In this document: positions 30,614 to 41,919 of the stretch, one piece after another
How the letters are laid out: each line of letters begins with the position of its first letter
Position numbering within the stretch: the stretch's first letter is position 1
Assembly: GCA_022605425.2 (NCBI GenBank)
Contig: JAKIMF020000001.1
Location: 1,428,501 to 1,492,500, forward strand
Source: Hamiltosporidium tvaerminnensis
Lineage: Eukaryota; Microsporidia; Dubosqiidae
Length of the DNA: 64,000 bases
Direction: 5' to 3'
Notes under the pieces: generated by a model
The model's input: the letters and a program-made list of their open reading frames with translations, nothing else
Databases searched by the model: none
What the model was told of the DNA's origin: nothing
Program-made: the position numbers and the translations under genes

Positions 30614-31729
30614 TTACCACTCAACAATAAAATTGTAATTTTTCTTTTTGAATGCAGTAAATTCTCGCTTTCCAGAAAATAAAAGTAAATCCATAGAATT
30701 ATGCAAAACCTTTTCTGTCAAAAATTCAAATTCATTGTTAATCATACGAATATCCATTTCTCCGTCTTCCAATACAGAACCACCAGAACAAGACCCAACA
30801 CATGCATACATTTCTACATAATCATATGTACTTTTAGCGTTTTTATATTTATTTAAAAAATTTACAATATTATTTAATCTATAAATCTTTAAAAATTTAT
30901 ATTTTATTTCCTCCTTTTCAATAAAATATTCAATAAATTCCTTATTAATTATATTTTCGCTAGTTTTAGTTGGATTTATTTTAGAAATAAAATAATCGAT
31001 AAAACTATAAACAGTTCCTTCGTACATTTTGTAAGAAATTTCATTTTTTTGTATTTCATCATTTTTATTATTGCTATCGTCTAAAATATAATCATCAAAT
31101 TTATAGTGTCTCAATATTTTTATAAATTCCTTGGTAGAAATTATGTGTTCTATTTTTATATTATCTCTATTGTTTTCTAACTTTTTATCATAACAATGTA
31201 CAATACTAAGTGTGGTAGTATTGAGTGCTTTGTTATGTAAATATGACATTTGTTGCAAGGTAAATACTTTCGAAAGATTTTCTAATAGTTCGGGCGCTTT
31301 TTTTTCAATATATAATGTGCTTCCAGGACAAAATGAAGATATTAGCATATTTTTCCTATTTATAAATTCTTTATAAGCCATACATAACTGTGTTTCTTGA
31401 AAATATGATAAGTCATATATTTTTTGTGGTTGAAATGTAATTCTTATAAAATTGATTAAAGCCCTTTCGAAATCTGTAAATGTACCAAAATATTTTTTAT
31501 ATAAAATATATAAATTTGTTTTAGAAACTGAGGATATAATTATTGCAATATCCTTCGGGAAATCATCTAGTAATAGATTTAATGAATATGTCGATCCAAA
31601 TGCTTCATCAGTTGAAGATAAACATCCACTACATGAAATACAATCATCAAGTGATATTTCAATTTCTTTATCAAGTTTTACACAAGTTTTTGAATTATTT
31701 AGAATTTTTTTATCGAAATTGAAGCTCAT
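30614..31729 (-). CDS. NAR1: Cytosolic Fe-S assembly factor NAR1 (hydrogenase-like)
   Basis: A 371-residue Fe-hydrogenase-like protein. C16 with DDCISCSGC (C30, C33, C36) forms the N-terminal 4Fe-4S site typical of Nar1/IOP1. The second cluster site is spread over SSFCPGS (C134), VHCYDKK (C178) and YACVGSCSGG (C309, C313). Nar1 works in the cytosol in the CIA machinery, passing Fe-S clusters from the Nbp35 scaffold to Cia1 and target proteins. Microsporidia depend on this route because their mitosomes keep only Fe-S export. The protein is shorter than yeast Nar1 (491 residues) but keeps all eight ligand cysteines. The usual proline and glycine near the last cysteines differ (CVGSC in place of CPGGC). 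The ATG at 31729 follows CCCC. Confidence 0.9.
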   Translation of the reverse strand: MSFNFDKKILNNSKTCVKLDKEIEISLDDCISCSGCLSSTDEAFGSTYSLNLLLDDFPKDIAIIISSVSKTNLYILYKKYFGTFTDFERALINFIRITFQPQKIYDLSYFQETQLCMAYKEFINRKNMLISSFCPGSTLYIEKKAPELLENLSKVFTLQQMSYLHNKALNTTTLSIVHCYDKKLENNRDNIKIEHIISTKEFIKILRHYKFDDYILDDSNNKNDEIQKNEISYKMYEGTVYSFIDYFISKINPTKTSENIINKEFIEYFIEKEEIKYKFLKIYRLNNIVNFLNKYKNAKSTYDYVEMYACVGSCSGGSVLEDGEMDIRMINNEFEFLTEKVLHNSMDLLLFSGKREFTAFKKKNYNFIVEW

Positions 31730-31733
31730 TTAT

Positions 31734-31737
31734 GGGG
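31734..31737 (-). promoter_or_regulatory. CCC start-proximal motif of NAR1
   Basis: CCCC on the coding strand, four bases before the ATG. Confidence 0.5.
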
Positions 31738-31739
31738 TA

Positions 31740-32200
31740 GACAACAGTTTTTTTGTCTTAAATTTAAAGAATATTTTTGAGGACCAAAATACTATAAAGT
31801 GAATTTAATATTTAGCATCATCGATTTTAAAAATATATTTTATTATTCAATTTTTTTATTACAACTTAGTTGTACAGCGTATTGGTATTGTCTTAAAATT
31901 TTTGCTTTCTATCTTCGTGAAAGTTCAAATCTCATTAAAATATGCCTTATTTGAAGATATACAACATATGGTTATACATGCATTACCTGAAGCTATATTT
32001 ACTCCTCTATATTTTCTAAATTATACCTTCTGATAAAAAAATATTTTTATTGAGTTTTTTCCTTGGAAAATATAGACTATCATAATTTCTCAAATATGAA
32101 TTTAAAAAATTTATACTCCTTTGAATCTTTAAAATATATTCAATTTGTTCTTTTTATTTGAAAGTATCACATCTTTTTAAAACAGTGGCAAGTGTTATAT
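31740..32200. other. Intergenic spacer, nothing recognised
   Basis: A+T-rich sequence up to the start of the LINE 3' region. An ORF overlapping NAR1 in antisense (31452-31802) is a shadow. Confidence 0.4.
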
Positions 32201-32204
32201 TTAA

Positions 32205-32900
32205 TTTCATGGCATTAAAGCAGTTCTGGGTTTAACATAAATAATTGTTACCTCAACACTCCATCGGGTTCCCTTACGATACCTACATCTCAAAGCTTTG
32301 ATTTAAAAGGTATGTAGAACCTGAATAATAAATGAAGTAGTTACTCGGAGTTCGTACATGACTATTGCATGGAGTGTGATCGAATGCCGAAGCCCATTGG
32401 GCACCCCAAAGACTATACAGAATTCCCACTTACTCTACGGTTTCTGAACCCAATAAATATCTAGCCAAGATATATTTCAGAGATTTACATGGGATCCATT
32501 TAGACAATGCACTGTCATACAACAGTTATAACCTGCTACTTAGCTCTCCCGGCCTTTAACGGTTTTTATTTTTATATCTCACAGGCGCTAAGTCATCTAA
32601 CCCGAGTGAGAAAGGCTAGGTTTCCATGGTTTTAAATGGAAATTACCTACATTTCAGCTGCGGTCTGCAATCTAGTTACATAAAAAACTACAAATAAATT
32701 TTTAAGAAAAGTTTCTCAATTTCTTAGAATTTCTCCTCCTCATAACAACACCCATGGAACAACCGAAGATGTAATGTGGTTTTATTTCCACCAAAAATTC
32801 AAACAACAATCTTCACACCAGTTTCACATACTCATTGCCAAGGAGAAAGTTTTTTATGAGGTTATCTTCCATCACCAAAATACATTCAAAAAAATTTATT
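32205..32900 (+). mobile_element. LINE 3' region, copy A
   Basis: Aligns over about 650 bases with 56645-57260 in the same orientation. Shared blocks include 'tacatctcaaagctttgatt', 'gtagttactcgg', 'tctagccaagatatatttc', 'ggcgctaagtcatctaaccc' with 'gagtgagaaaggctagg', and the 'cccatgga' to 'caccag' block near 32750-32830. It lacks the last 240 bases that copy B keeps. It is richer in G+C than its surroundings and has no ORF. Confidence 0.72.
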
Positions 32901-34440
32901 AATATTAAAATGTATTCACTTTGTAACCTACAAACAATTTACTTTTGTGTTTAAATGTTTTAACATTTTTTAAATAATCAACGAACGCAAAAATGTTTAG
33001 GGTATTTATTTAAAAATAACAATACTATCATTATATCTGCAAATAAAGGTTTAATCTATATCATATATTCGCTTCTATAATTTAAAGCTATTTTTATACC
33101 TTAGTAACATATATTAGAAATGAGCAAAAAACCAGCTCAAATAATCATATAAAATTCATTATAATTAATTCATATTTGGTCTGAATATAGATATTAATTT
33201 AAGAAATATATTTATGGTTTTAAATAAAAATAAAGTCAGTATCAATAATAAAATTTTGATCTTTAATTTACCCAAAAAGAATTTTAAAGAGAAATTAGAT
33301 GTTTATATTAGTAATTATACATTAATAGTAATTTCAATATCTGAAATCAACATTATAGTACTTTATATTAAATCTCTATTGTATAATTTAGTATTATTTG
33401 TATCTAACTTTGTTTTCATCTAAACAGATAATAATTGCTATCAGTAAGTGAAGTATTATATAGGAAGTTTAAAAAGATTTTGATATCACTAACACGAAAA
33501 ATACTTAGACAAAGAATTTTCTATATATAAATAGATAGGATATTTGTCCAAGACAGAATAAACCATTGCCTATTTAAATGATAATGAGAGTAAGTACATT
33601 TCTATTGTATTGACCCTTGATTTCCAACAAATCGGGTTTTATTTATAGCTTGGTGTATATATCATCGTACATGGGCTAATAAGAAGGCATTATATATAAC
33701 AATAAAACTACCATGGATAGAATATTAATAATAAAATAGAGGCAGATATTAAGTCACAGTATCAAAAAACATTTGAGGTTATTTGTTTTAGGCGATTAAG
33801 AGTTTTGGTTTTGAAATTAAATGCCGAAAAAAATGTCATACAAAGAGCTAAAGGATACAAATAACTCATATACTAAATACACCTATATACTATTAGGAAT
33901 AAGGCACCAAACAAGTAAGCATCAAAATTAAAAACCTCAAAATGATGCAAAAAATGACTGAAATCAAAGCAGCGACTCAAAAAATAAGAAAAGAAATCAA
34001 TTATAAAAAGCAGAGGGAATAAAACAGGGACCAAATAAAATTAAGACATGAACGACATAGCAAGAAAAAAAGCTAGTATTAAATTAATTTATGTGAAATC
34101 AAAAAAATTGAAAGAAGTTTAGTAATCTTGAAAAAAACTATATTTCTCTTTAAAACAATTCTATGTCCGACTCTAATTGAAACAAAAAAAGAGCAAAATA
34201 AAACTTAAAAAATCGACTAATTAACTAGGTAAAACTTTGTATGATATTTATGGGGCACACATTGAACTATTATATACACGAGTCTCTTTTTTATAAATAA
34301 TATAATAACTTATGCACTATAAAGAAGATTCATGGTAGCTTATGAATGTTACTTATATAAAGAGTTTCATTCCACCTTGTAAACCATCGAATTTATGTCA
34401 ATTTTTTAGTAGCGAGTATCCAGAAGCATTTAAGATCATT
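32901..34440. other. Gene-poor region, nothing recognised
   Basis: 1.5 kb of A+T-rich sequence. One 69-codon ATG ORF (33214-33423) is composed of simple hydrophobic and Lys/Asn codons and has no start signal. Lys-rich coding-like sequence at 33940-34130 may be an old relic. Confidence 0.4.
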
Positions 34441-34449
34441 TTACTTCTC

Positions 34450-34745
34450 ACAAAAAAACTAATCTTTTGATACTTAAGTGCATATAATGCTAAAAAAATT
34501 GTTTCATTAAAATATATCATGCCTTGCGAAGAAGAACCGACGGTAATACATATAGATCATATGATGAGATCAGTGAAAATCATATTAGGATCGTTGTAGT
34601 AATGAATAAGGGATTATAAAGAATCTAAAAAACCAAAATACGTAAAGAACTATTAATCATGAATATAAAGAGCAAAAGAATAAAGCCCAAACTTAGTATT
34701 AGGAAGCCTGACATTATATGTGCATTCAAAATGAAATTTTGTAGT
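34450..34745 (+). mobile_element. Possible relic of a second REL-endonuclease retrotransposon
   Basis: On the plus strand, shifted frames give YDEISENHIRIVVVMN (about 34560-34605), then, at the expected distance, IRKPDIICAFKMK (about 34705-34740). The spacing fits the region between the zinc knuckle (DYTRRHNEVVRCIH) and the endonuclease motif (RNNRPDIFVLDK) of the intact element. The sequence is far more diverged from it than the other relics. Confidence 0.35.
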
Positions 34746-36110
34746 AAAATGACACAAATATTTTTTCTCTAGCCGATAAAGTGACATAGTAAAAAATAGC
34801 TGTTACAAAAATAATTATTATTGCAAATGAGCATCACTAGGCTGAATGAGTAGTTCAGATATTCTCAATTACATCATGGTTTGATATGCATTAACTTATC
34901 TAACACCGATAAGATGTGATAATAAATGATAAGTTATTCTATTGGCGACGTATATTTATACGAAGTTTTAAACAAATATGTCTTTATGTGAAAATGTTTG
35001 GTGTACTATTAGAGAAACTAGTGAAAAGGAGCGAAAACCAACCATTAAAACAGTTAAATAGATAATCTGAATATTATTCGTGGAATTTATTGCATTGAAT
35101 ATTTTCTTAAAACTTTTTTTGAATTAAATTTTTATTTTCATATTGTAGAACAATCAAATTTCTTTTCATTCAAGGCACTATATTATTCTTAAACTACATA
35201 AAGATTTTTACTCTAATGAAAGGTATTCTATAATATCAATTTTCATTTTTTTGTCTTTAATGAATTAGCAAGGCCAAAATTTTAATTACATTTCATGCTT
35301 AAGCCAAACGAAAACTTAAAGGCTGCTTAATAAATAAATTAAAGAAGATTTAAAAAAGATGGCTAAGCGAAGAAATTTTTCAATTTTAATGAGGCTTATA
35401 CCCATGAATTTTAATAAGACATTAAATTAAAGATATATCTATATTATAAATCGATTTTCTCAATATATGCCTTCAATTTATGATTGTCTACTAGACATAT
35501 TTTTTATAGTTTAATAGTTTTAGATGCGCATTTGGGGAATATACGTGCCTTTGTTATTATTCATTCTCATATATTCCATTTGTTTCGAACACATACGTGT
35601 AAGGTAAAATTAATATAAATTTACATTCATTTGTTTATATTCGAACTAATCTACAAATTAATTTTAATTGAAGCATTCATTATCATTTTTGTTATCTATG
35701 ATTTAATGATTTCATAATGCGTTTAATATAACAATGCAAAAAGATATCCCCTAAAATTTTCTAATTTTTATCTATTGATATTTTGTGAATTGCTAGAAGT
35801 TTTTTTTGATAACTCGTGTGTTCAATTATTTTGTTCGTACTTTTATTTTATAATGCTTTATAATATATTTAATAAAAATCAATAATTTTTACACCCATTG
35901 TCTAAGAATCAACTTTTATAGATTATTCGTAGTTTTTTTTTAAAATGTATTCCGGGATTATTTTTGACGTGGCAATATTCAAATTTTATTTAGATATAAC
36001 GCAATGTTTTTAAAAATTTAAGCTGCCGCACCTTTTAGATATAAAAATAGGTCTGCAGTTCCAATAAAAAATGTTTCGGATTTTCTTTAATTTAAAACAA
36101 AAAATATATT
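34746..36110. other. Gene-poor region, nothing recognised
   Basis: 1.4 kb of A+T-rich sequence without ORFs of note. Confidence 0.4.
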
Positions 36111-36114
36111 TTTG

Positions 36115-36817
36115 CAAATTTCAGTGGAAGAAATTCTTGAAAACAAGCATGCGGAGATAAGAGTGGACACCGGGATTAAAACCGATGTCAAGATTCGGTG
36201 TAATAGACCCGATATATCGATTTTAAATGAGTGAAAAATAAGACAACACTCATTTAAGTGGGAATTTCCTTCCAAGACTCACTTTAAACAGTGAAACGGA
36301 GAAACTTTGGAATATGGCCTGCCAGCCAATGATTTAGGTCTTATGTGTAAATGCATTCTTGAAACAACCATATGTGATGACTTAGGATAGTATTGAGACA
36401 AAATACCATGAATATCATCTTAAAAGACTGCAAAACCCCACAATATAGAGGCAACCATTCAGTTCATAGTACTCAAGAAAACAGTCGCAACAATTCCTTT
36501 GATCGACGAAGAGGATTTGAGTCTGGACTGAATTCCGAAGAGAGCAGGGAGAGAGCGTTATTAAGTGTTATTTCTTGAGACGAGATGCAATAACAAACAA
36601 AACCCCTTTTAAAGCAAGAAGACAACTAGGAAGATGTTTTTAAAGCGAAAATACAAAAAATATTATACACCTTGTTTTAGATGACATAAACACAGTGAAA
36701 GAACCGACAATAAATAAAGACAAAGAGTCGTGTTTAGAGGAAAATAAACAAGTGATTGGAAATATGCAAGAAATTATTTAAAGAAAGAAAATTTGGTAAC
36801 TCAGATTTTAATCAAAT
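36115..36817 (+). mobile_element. Relic 3' end of the non-LTR retrotransposon, opposite orientation
   Basis: On the plus strand: VEEILENKHAEIRVDT, the endonuclease site CNRPDISIL (about 36200), LPANDLGLMCKC (36325-36360), FDRRRGFESGLNSEES (36500-36545) and the 3' untranslated region. It ends in 'ggtaactcagattttaatc', matching the end of the intact copy. Stops and shifts break it at several points. The 5' edge near 36115 is a sharp truncation. Confidence 0.85.
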
Positions 36818-37095
36818 ACTATTTTTGCAAGTTTATTGTTTACATAAAAAAATTGTAAATTCATATATCACATAAGAAAAATGTTGGTTTTATTTATGAT
36901 TAGACTGCAATTGCTTGTTATTATAATATTTTTTACAAGGCTTTTTTTGAAAGAGACAAATAAGACATCACTTGCATTCAAGCGATTTCACGCTTTGGTT
37001 TCAATATAAAAAAACAAGGTGCCGTGTGCCGGCGTTTTAGAATAATTAAATGAATGATTTTTATTTATTGAAGGTCTTATATTTTGTTTCATTTT
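36818..37095. other. Spacer between retrotransposon and hAT relics
   Basis: A+T-rich. The part after about 37060 is probably the 3' end of the hAT element. Confidence 0.4.
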
Positions 37096-37099
37096 CACT

Positions 37100-38800
37100 C
37101 CTTCTTAGGGGTAAAAGAAATAATTATTTACTGGGGTTTAATGTGGTTACTCGGAATGAGTTTACGACACAAGGAAAACCTCATTTCGCCTAAGTAAGTG
37201 GTAGCAAATGATAGAAGCAACTGCAATGCTTCTTTGCAAACGTGGATAATGTTATACCTATATAATCAGAATTTTGTTATTTCAATTGTTCGAATTCCAT
37301 GTAAATATGTCTACCGTCTCGTATTTCAATAAAATCGTCTTTTTTATACAAATATCATTCATCGAATTTATGTTGTATAGAAATGTATTTTGTATATATC
37401 TCCGAGTTTTTATAATATTTCCGTTAAGAAAATATCTATTGAATGATTCGCTCAATAATTTTCGATGCTTTGAAGTGTTCGGTAAGTTTAAAGTTTCTTT
37501 GATTTTCCAAAAAATTGAATCACGTGAGAGAAAGTTTACAAAATTCCCAATTCAAACCCGACATACACAAATTTATAGCTTTCAAATGAATAAAGATTAT
37601 TTTTTTTTACCAGCTATTATTATATTTGTATCAAATCTTTGGGTTGTTATATTCACACCATTTAATTGGCTGCTTGTATCTCTAAATAGGCTATTCTCAG
37701 AATTTCGTCATTTCTTTGAAAATATTTTACAAAATCACAGTTTCTAATTGTTAACAACTAAATAATCTCTTTAGGAAATTTTAAAGCTTGACTAAGCAAT
37801 ACGACCTTTGGAAAGCCATTGTATTGCGATGTGATATAGAACCACAATATAAGCCCTCTTCGTTCCTTCACAAAGGAAACGATAAATGCGAGGAGTAGAA
37901 GCTTGTCAAATAATATAATTTACTAAGTTTATTCTTGTAATTAGGTATGTTTTAAAACCCCGCAAGGTTTTCAGTGCAATAGCATTAAGATCTAACATTC
38001 AATGCGAAATTTTAACTTGCTATAATTTCCTATTCAATTTAAAAGAATCCGGATTTTTCGCCTAAATTTGCGGAAGCCCCACCAGTACATACTGAGCCAA
38101 TCGCATTCAAAAGTAATTTATCGTTTAAAAATCTTTTATTTGATTAAAAGCATTGATTCCTTTATAAGTCTCAACTTCAGTGGCTCAAAAAATAATATTT
38201 ACTCTGTCATTCCTTTTTCGTTTACATATCTCACAAATACCAGCAGCCGACCGCAATTATCAACAGAAGTGGACTCATACAATTATATACTCATTTTCAA
38301 TGAACGTACTTAATCTCATCTGATATCTGCAGCAAAATACCTTTATTGAGATCTTGAATTCACGATCGATTATATCGTCCGATAATAAAATCAGCTGGGT
38401 TTTAATATTTGCATCCGAAGTTAATATTCGGGCAACAATTATTAATGCGCAAGGTTTGATTGAAAACTCAGCAACCCGGAAGGTTCATTTTCCTTATACA
38501 AATATATGCCTGTTAATAGAAAGCTTCTAATAAGGACTTCCGAATTGCTGACCGCATAATTTTGTGATAGTAATACCGGAATCAATTCGAGCTTTTGTGA
38601 CTTCAAGCTGCTGATACTATCCGCTCTTTCACTACTATGCAAATTTTTAAAAAGCTTTAAAAAATTTAATTGTTTGGGAGTCAATTAGAAAACATCGCTG
38701 AACATAAGATACATTGAGATCGTTGCTTACCGTCTTTTTTTCTATACAAGTAAATCTATTTTCTGAATACCCATCGTTTCATTGTCGTTTTTTGACATAA
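37100..38800 (-). mobile_element. Relic of a hAT-family transposase gene (BED finger to dimerisation domain)
   Basis: Read on the minus strand, with many stops and shifts. The order of parts is that of animal-type hAT transposases (ZBED5/SCAND3-like): a BED finger start FTCIEKKDGKQRSQCILC (38702-38755), a KIAY-like helical region (38450-38650), VDNCGRLLVFVRYVNEKGMT (written as VDNCGRLLVF and VRYVNEKG, about 38215-38280), HIAIQWLSKGR (about 37800-37835), LNGVNITTQRFDTNII with AGKK (about 37600-37680), and the C-terminal dimerisation block ALQLLLSFATTYLGEMRFS (about 37165-37225). No open frame remains, so the element is dead. A 157-codon plus-strand ORF at 37274-37747 is its antisense shadow. 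The retrotransposon copy at 38840 abuts its 5' side. Confidence 0.85.
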
Positions 38801-38839
38801 CCGGGCTCATTATGAGCGACTAAATTATTCAGAAGTAAC

Positions 38840-40640
38840 AAAAAAATAAATTTATTTAATAAAATTATGGGTTAAAATATTTTTAACATTTTTATATGTT
38901 TTCTTCTACCTCTTTAACCACTTTTGTCTCTTCTTCCAAATCCGACTCTTTATTTATGTTATTGGTCGGTTCCTCTAACGTGGTTCCTCCTTGTGAAATA
39001 AAGGGTGCTTTACTTTTTGGTTTAAAATTTTTTGCATCATCTTCCTCTCTCTTCTCTCCTTTTAATGGGGATGTTTGTTCCTCGTGCATCTCTGCTCTCA
39101 TAATAACACCAATTGACGCTCTCTCCCAGCTATCTTCGGCATTTAGTCTTGACACAAGTCCTCTTCGTCGATCAAAGGAAATTGTTTCGACTGTATTCTT
39201 AAGAACTATAGACTGAATGTATGCCTCTACATTCATGGGTATTTCTAGTCTTTTAAGATGAGATTATTGGTATTTTGTCACAATACTGTCCCAGGTCATC
39301 ACATAAGGGATTATCTCCACACTACACTTATAAATAAGCCCTAACTCATTGGCTAGCAGGTCATACTTCCTAAGTTTTTCAGTTTCAACTATTTGAAGTG
39401 AATCTTGGGAAGTGATTCCTACTTCAATGAGTGTTATCTTATTCTTCTTCTTATCTAAAATAAATATGTCGGGTCTGTTATTCCGAATTTTAACATCAGT
39501 TTTTATTCTGGTGTCTACTCTTATCTCTGCATACTCATAATCAAGAATTTCTTGAACTGAGTGGCTCCTTATTCGTTTTGAAGACTTAAACTTATATCTA
39601 TTTAGAAGGAGAAGGTGTATGCATCTTACCACTTCATTATTTCGTCTGGTGTAGTCATGGCCTATTATTTTTTCACATCGAGTTGCTAGATGATCTACAG
39701 TCTTACCAGATTTATTACAGTGTTGGCACATGCCATCTGCTCCCCAGAATACATTTCTATCCTGAATTAGCAGAACACAGTGCCGTAATTTTCGGGAAGA
39801 CAGCTAAGTTTGAAGTACGCCTCTAACAATGAGATCGTATTCCTGCTCACCATTCCTCTGTTGTTGTAAAGTAAAGAATTGTTATTAGAAAAATTGTCTT
39901 TATAAATTTTGTTCATGACGGCACCCCTCTTTTCTATTTCAAAATATAAAATAAAAATATAATATTTTGTGATATAAATAATATCACACACAGCTTCATT
40001 TCGTGGCCTAATATTCCCTCTATTTAGCCATCTTGAAGAGTCACTAACACTTACAAGCTCATTTTTCCTTGCATTATATAACTTGGAATGAAGTTTTCAG
40101 TTTTTTATTTCGTTATATAGTTTTGCAAGTTGAGCTTCTTCTAAACTTTTCTTAGTGACTTCTTCTACTAACCTGTACTTTACTTTTAAGAAGCCTTTTA
40201 TTGGTGCAAGATGGGTTTTATTATTATTTTCCACCTTTGAGATTGCTGCTCGTCTAGTTGATATTTATTTACTTTTTTCCAGACAATCCAAGAGTTGCAG
40301 AAGCATATGTTCGCTTCGCAACTCAACACTATGTAGGCCTCTTCCAAGTTCTGTTCTAGGAAGGTATAAACGCTCTTTACATCCTGGGCGGAGATGTATC
40401 TTATTCTTCACCAACACCGTACGCACTGCATCATCTAACTTAGAGAAGCCAGCCGGTTCAAGTCGAAGTACTCCTATGTGATAGTTGATTAACGATATCG
40501 CATGTTGATTGATTGATTGCAGAAAATAAATTTTTTGCATTTAATCTAGTGTGACAAAGTCTTTCAACTCTTGATATAAGTTTGCTCTGTACTTCATCAA
40601 ATGAGCTACGTGTTTGGATTCCTCTGCTAGCTTTAATTTT
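38840..40640 (-). mobile_element. 5'-truncated copy of the non-LTR retrotransposon
   Basis: On the minus strand it carries the last 1.6 kb of the element: from a point equivalent to just after the reverse transcriptase active site (near 40640) to the shared A+T tail near 38840. Fragments that remain open are 40265-40540, 39264-39731 (knuckle C-x2-C-x8-H-x4-C, endonuclease RPDIFILDKKKNKI) and 38892-39236. A 213-bp insertion interrupts it at 39781-39993. 5' truncation is normal for target-primed reverse transcription. It is closer to the broken full-length copy (43390-47190) than to the intact one, for example in the FDRRRGLVSRLNAEDS segment. Confidence 0.9.
39781..39993 (-). mobile_element. 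Unidentified 213-bp insertion inside the truncated retrotransposon copy
   Basis: Copies elsewhere read 'tagcagaatacagcttcatt' across this site; here 213 bases intervene and ACACAG is present on both sides (39775-39780 and 39988-39993), like a short target duplication. On the minus strand the insert reads as a peptide starting MNKIYKDNF, then LLYNNRGMVSRNTISL and LEAYFKLSCLPENYG. A diverged relative lies at 16030-16165. It is either a short non-autonomous element or a fragment of a longer gene carried here. Confidence 0.6.
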
Positions 40641-40713
40641 GAATTATTCTAAAAATTAATCAAATATATTTAAAAAATAAAATGAAAACATTAAAAGTGG
40701 AAAATTAAAGGAT
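40641..40713. other. Spacer before the RhoGAP gene end
   Basis: A+T-rich, too short to hold more than the polyadenylation region of the RhoGAP gene. Confidence 0.4.
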
Positions 40714-41919
40714 TTATTGATTTTTAGCTACCGAAAGTGCTTCTTCATACAAAAAACAAGGGATTTCTGTTAAATTTGACTCAAAAATTCTTTTTACAAT
40801 CTCAATTTGCAAATTTATGGATTGCAAATCATAACATTCAATATTTGGAAAAATAGTGGGAGTAAAAATTTTATATAGATTATCTGACCCCATTTTATTA
40901 TCTTTTGAATACTGATTAACTTTTCGAAAGATTTTCTGTAAATAGATAAGCATCTTTCTATTTTCATTTGTAATCGAAAATATTATTAAAGGCACAATAT
41001 ATTCTATTATTGAAGGATCCGTCTGGTTTTTTATTATTTTTATCACCCTTTCTGCAACCTGAACTGAAATTATCCCATTCATTATCTCCCGAATATATGC
41101 TTTTAAAATTGAAGCGTTGTCATGAACAGATAACTCAGTATAATCATATCTCTTTCCTGCAGCTAAAACACCCGGCATAAATTTATAATAGGTATATTTA
41201 CCGGAAATTCTAAACAATCCCTCTTTTTTGATTCCTTCATCCATAATATGATCACCAACGGTATAAACAAAGTTATTTTCTTTTTTTATATGATAAGAAT
41301 CTTTCTTAAACGAAGATCTGAATATATTAGAAATTTTTTCTAAAATATTATCTTTAAAGCTGGATCTATATTTACGAAGCTTCTTAAAGCAAAAACAAGC
41401 CAATTTGATTTTTTCTTTGTCACTAAGTAAATCATATTTTATAGTATCTTTAGCTTTTGTTTCTTTGTTTTCTAATTTATTAAAAGGAATTTCTTGTTTT
41501 TTCTCTCGAGATGGTATATTTACCAGCTTTGATTTAAAATAAATTTCATTTTTTTTGTATATCATTATAGTAAATTTATATTCCATAATATATTTTAACA
41601 TCGGGAATCTCTTATCTTCATGATTCCAAATGTTGATTTCATGTACTTTAACTGCTACATTTTCAAGAAAGGATAAATTTGCTTTTTCTAAATCTTCTTT
41701 AGATTTTATACTCTCTTCTTCTTTCTCCTTCAATTTTGAATTTTTAATGATTCTAAATATACTTTTATGTATATTTCCCATATCATTACTATCTTGCTTG
41801 CATTCATCGATTTTATTTAAGATTCCAATCAGTTCACTCGATTCAAGTCCCTGATTTTTTGTTACTTCTGAAATATTAAGTTTTTTAATATTTCCGCTGT
41901 TCTTTATTTTGCCAATCAT
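40714..41919 (-). CDS. RhoGAP-domain protein
   Basis: A 401-residue protein. Residues 1-200 are charged and lack a known domain. Residues about 205-375 form a RhoGAP domain: VGDHIMDEGIKKEGLFRISG, of which EGLFRISG (about 231-238) holds the catalytic arginine finger, then LSVHDNASILKAYIREI (about 265-281) and a helix with LQKIFRKVNQYSKDNKM, in the position where the family has its conserved Lys and Asn. The protein would speed GTP hydrolysis by a Rho/Rac/Cdc42-type GTPase, acting in polarity or the actin cytoskeleton. The start ATG lies in an A-rich region without a CCC or GGG triplet, unlike most genes here, so the true start is less sure. The retrotransposon copy lies 73 bases past its stop. 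Confidence 0.85.
   Translation of the reverse strand: MIGKIKNSGNIKKLNISEVTKNQGLESSELIGILNKIDECKQDSNDMGNIHKSIFRIIKNSKLKEKEEESIKSKEDLEKANLSFLENVAVKVHEINIWNHEDKRFPMLKYIMEYKFTIMIYKKNEIYFKSKLVNIPSREKKQEIPFNKLENKETKAKDTIKYDLLSDKEKIKLACFCFKKLRKYRSSFKDNILEKISNIFRSSFKKDSYHIKKENNFVYTVGDHIMDEGIKKEGLFRISGKYTYYKFMPGVLAAGKRYDYTELSVHDNASILKAYIREIMNGIISVQVAERVIKIIKNQTDPSIIEYIVPLIIFSITNENRKMLIYLQKIFRKVNQYSKDNKMGSDNLYKIFTPTIFPNIECYDLQSINLQIEIVKRIFESNLTEIPCFLYEEALSVAKNQ

Noticed and set aside
37274-37747. A 157-codon plus-strand ORF that looks like a hydrophobic protein
   Set aside because: It opens with TTG and lies antisense to the well-supported hAT transposase relic; its hydrophobic character comes from reading that sequence backwards.
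38823-40649. AATTATTC at both sides of the truncated retrotransposon copy as a target duplication
   Set aside because: Unmatched bases lie between the left copy and the element end, so it is probably chance.
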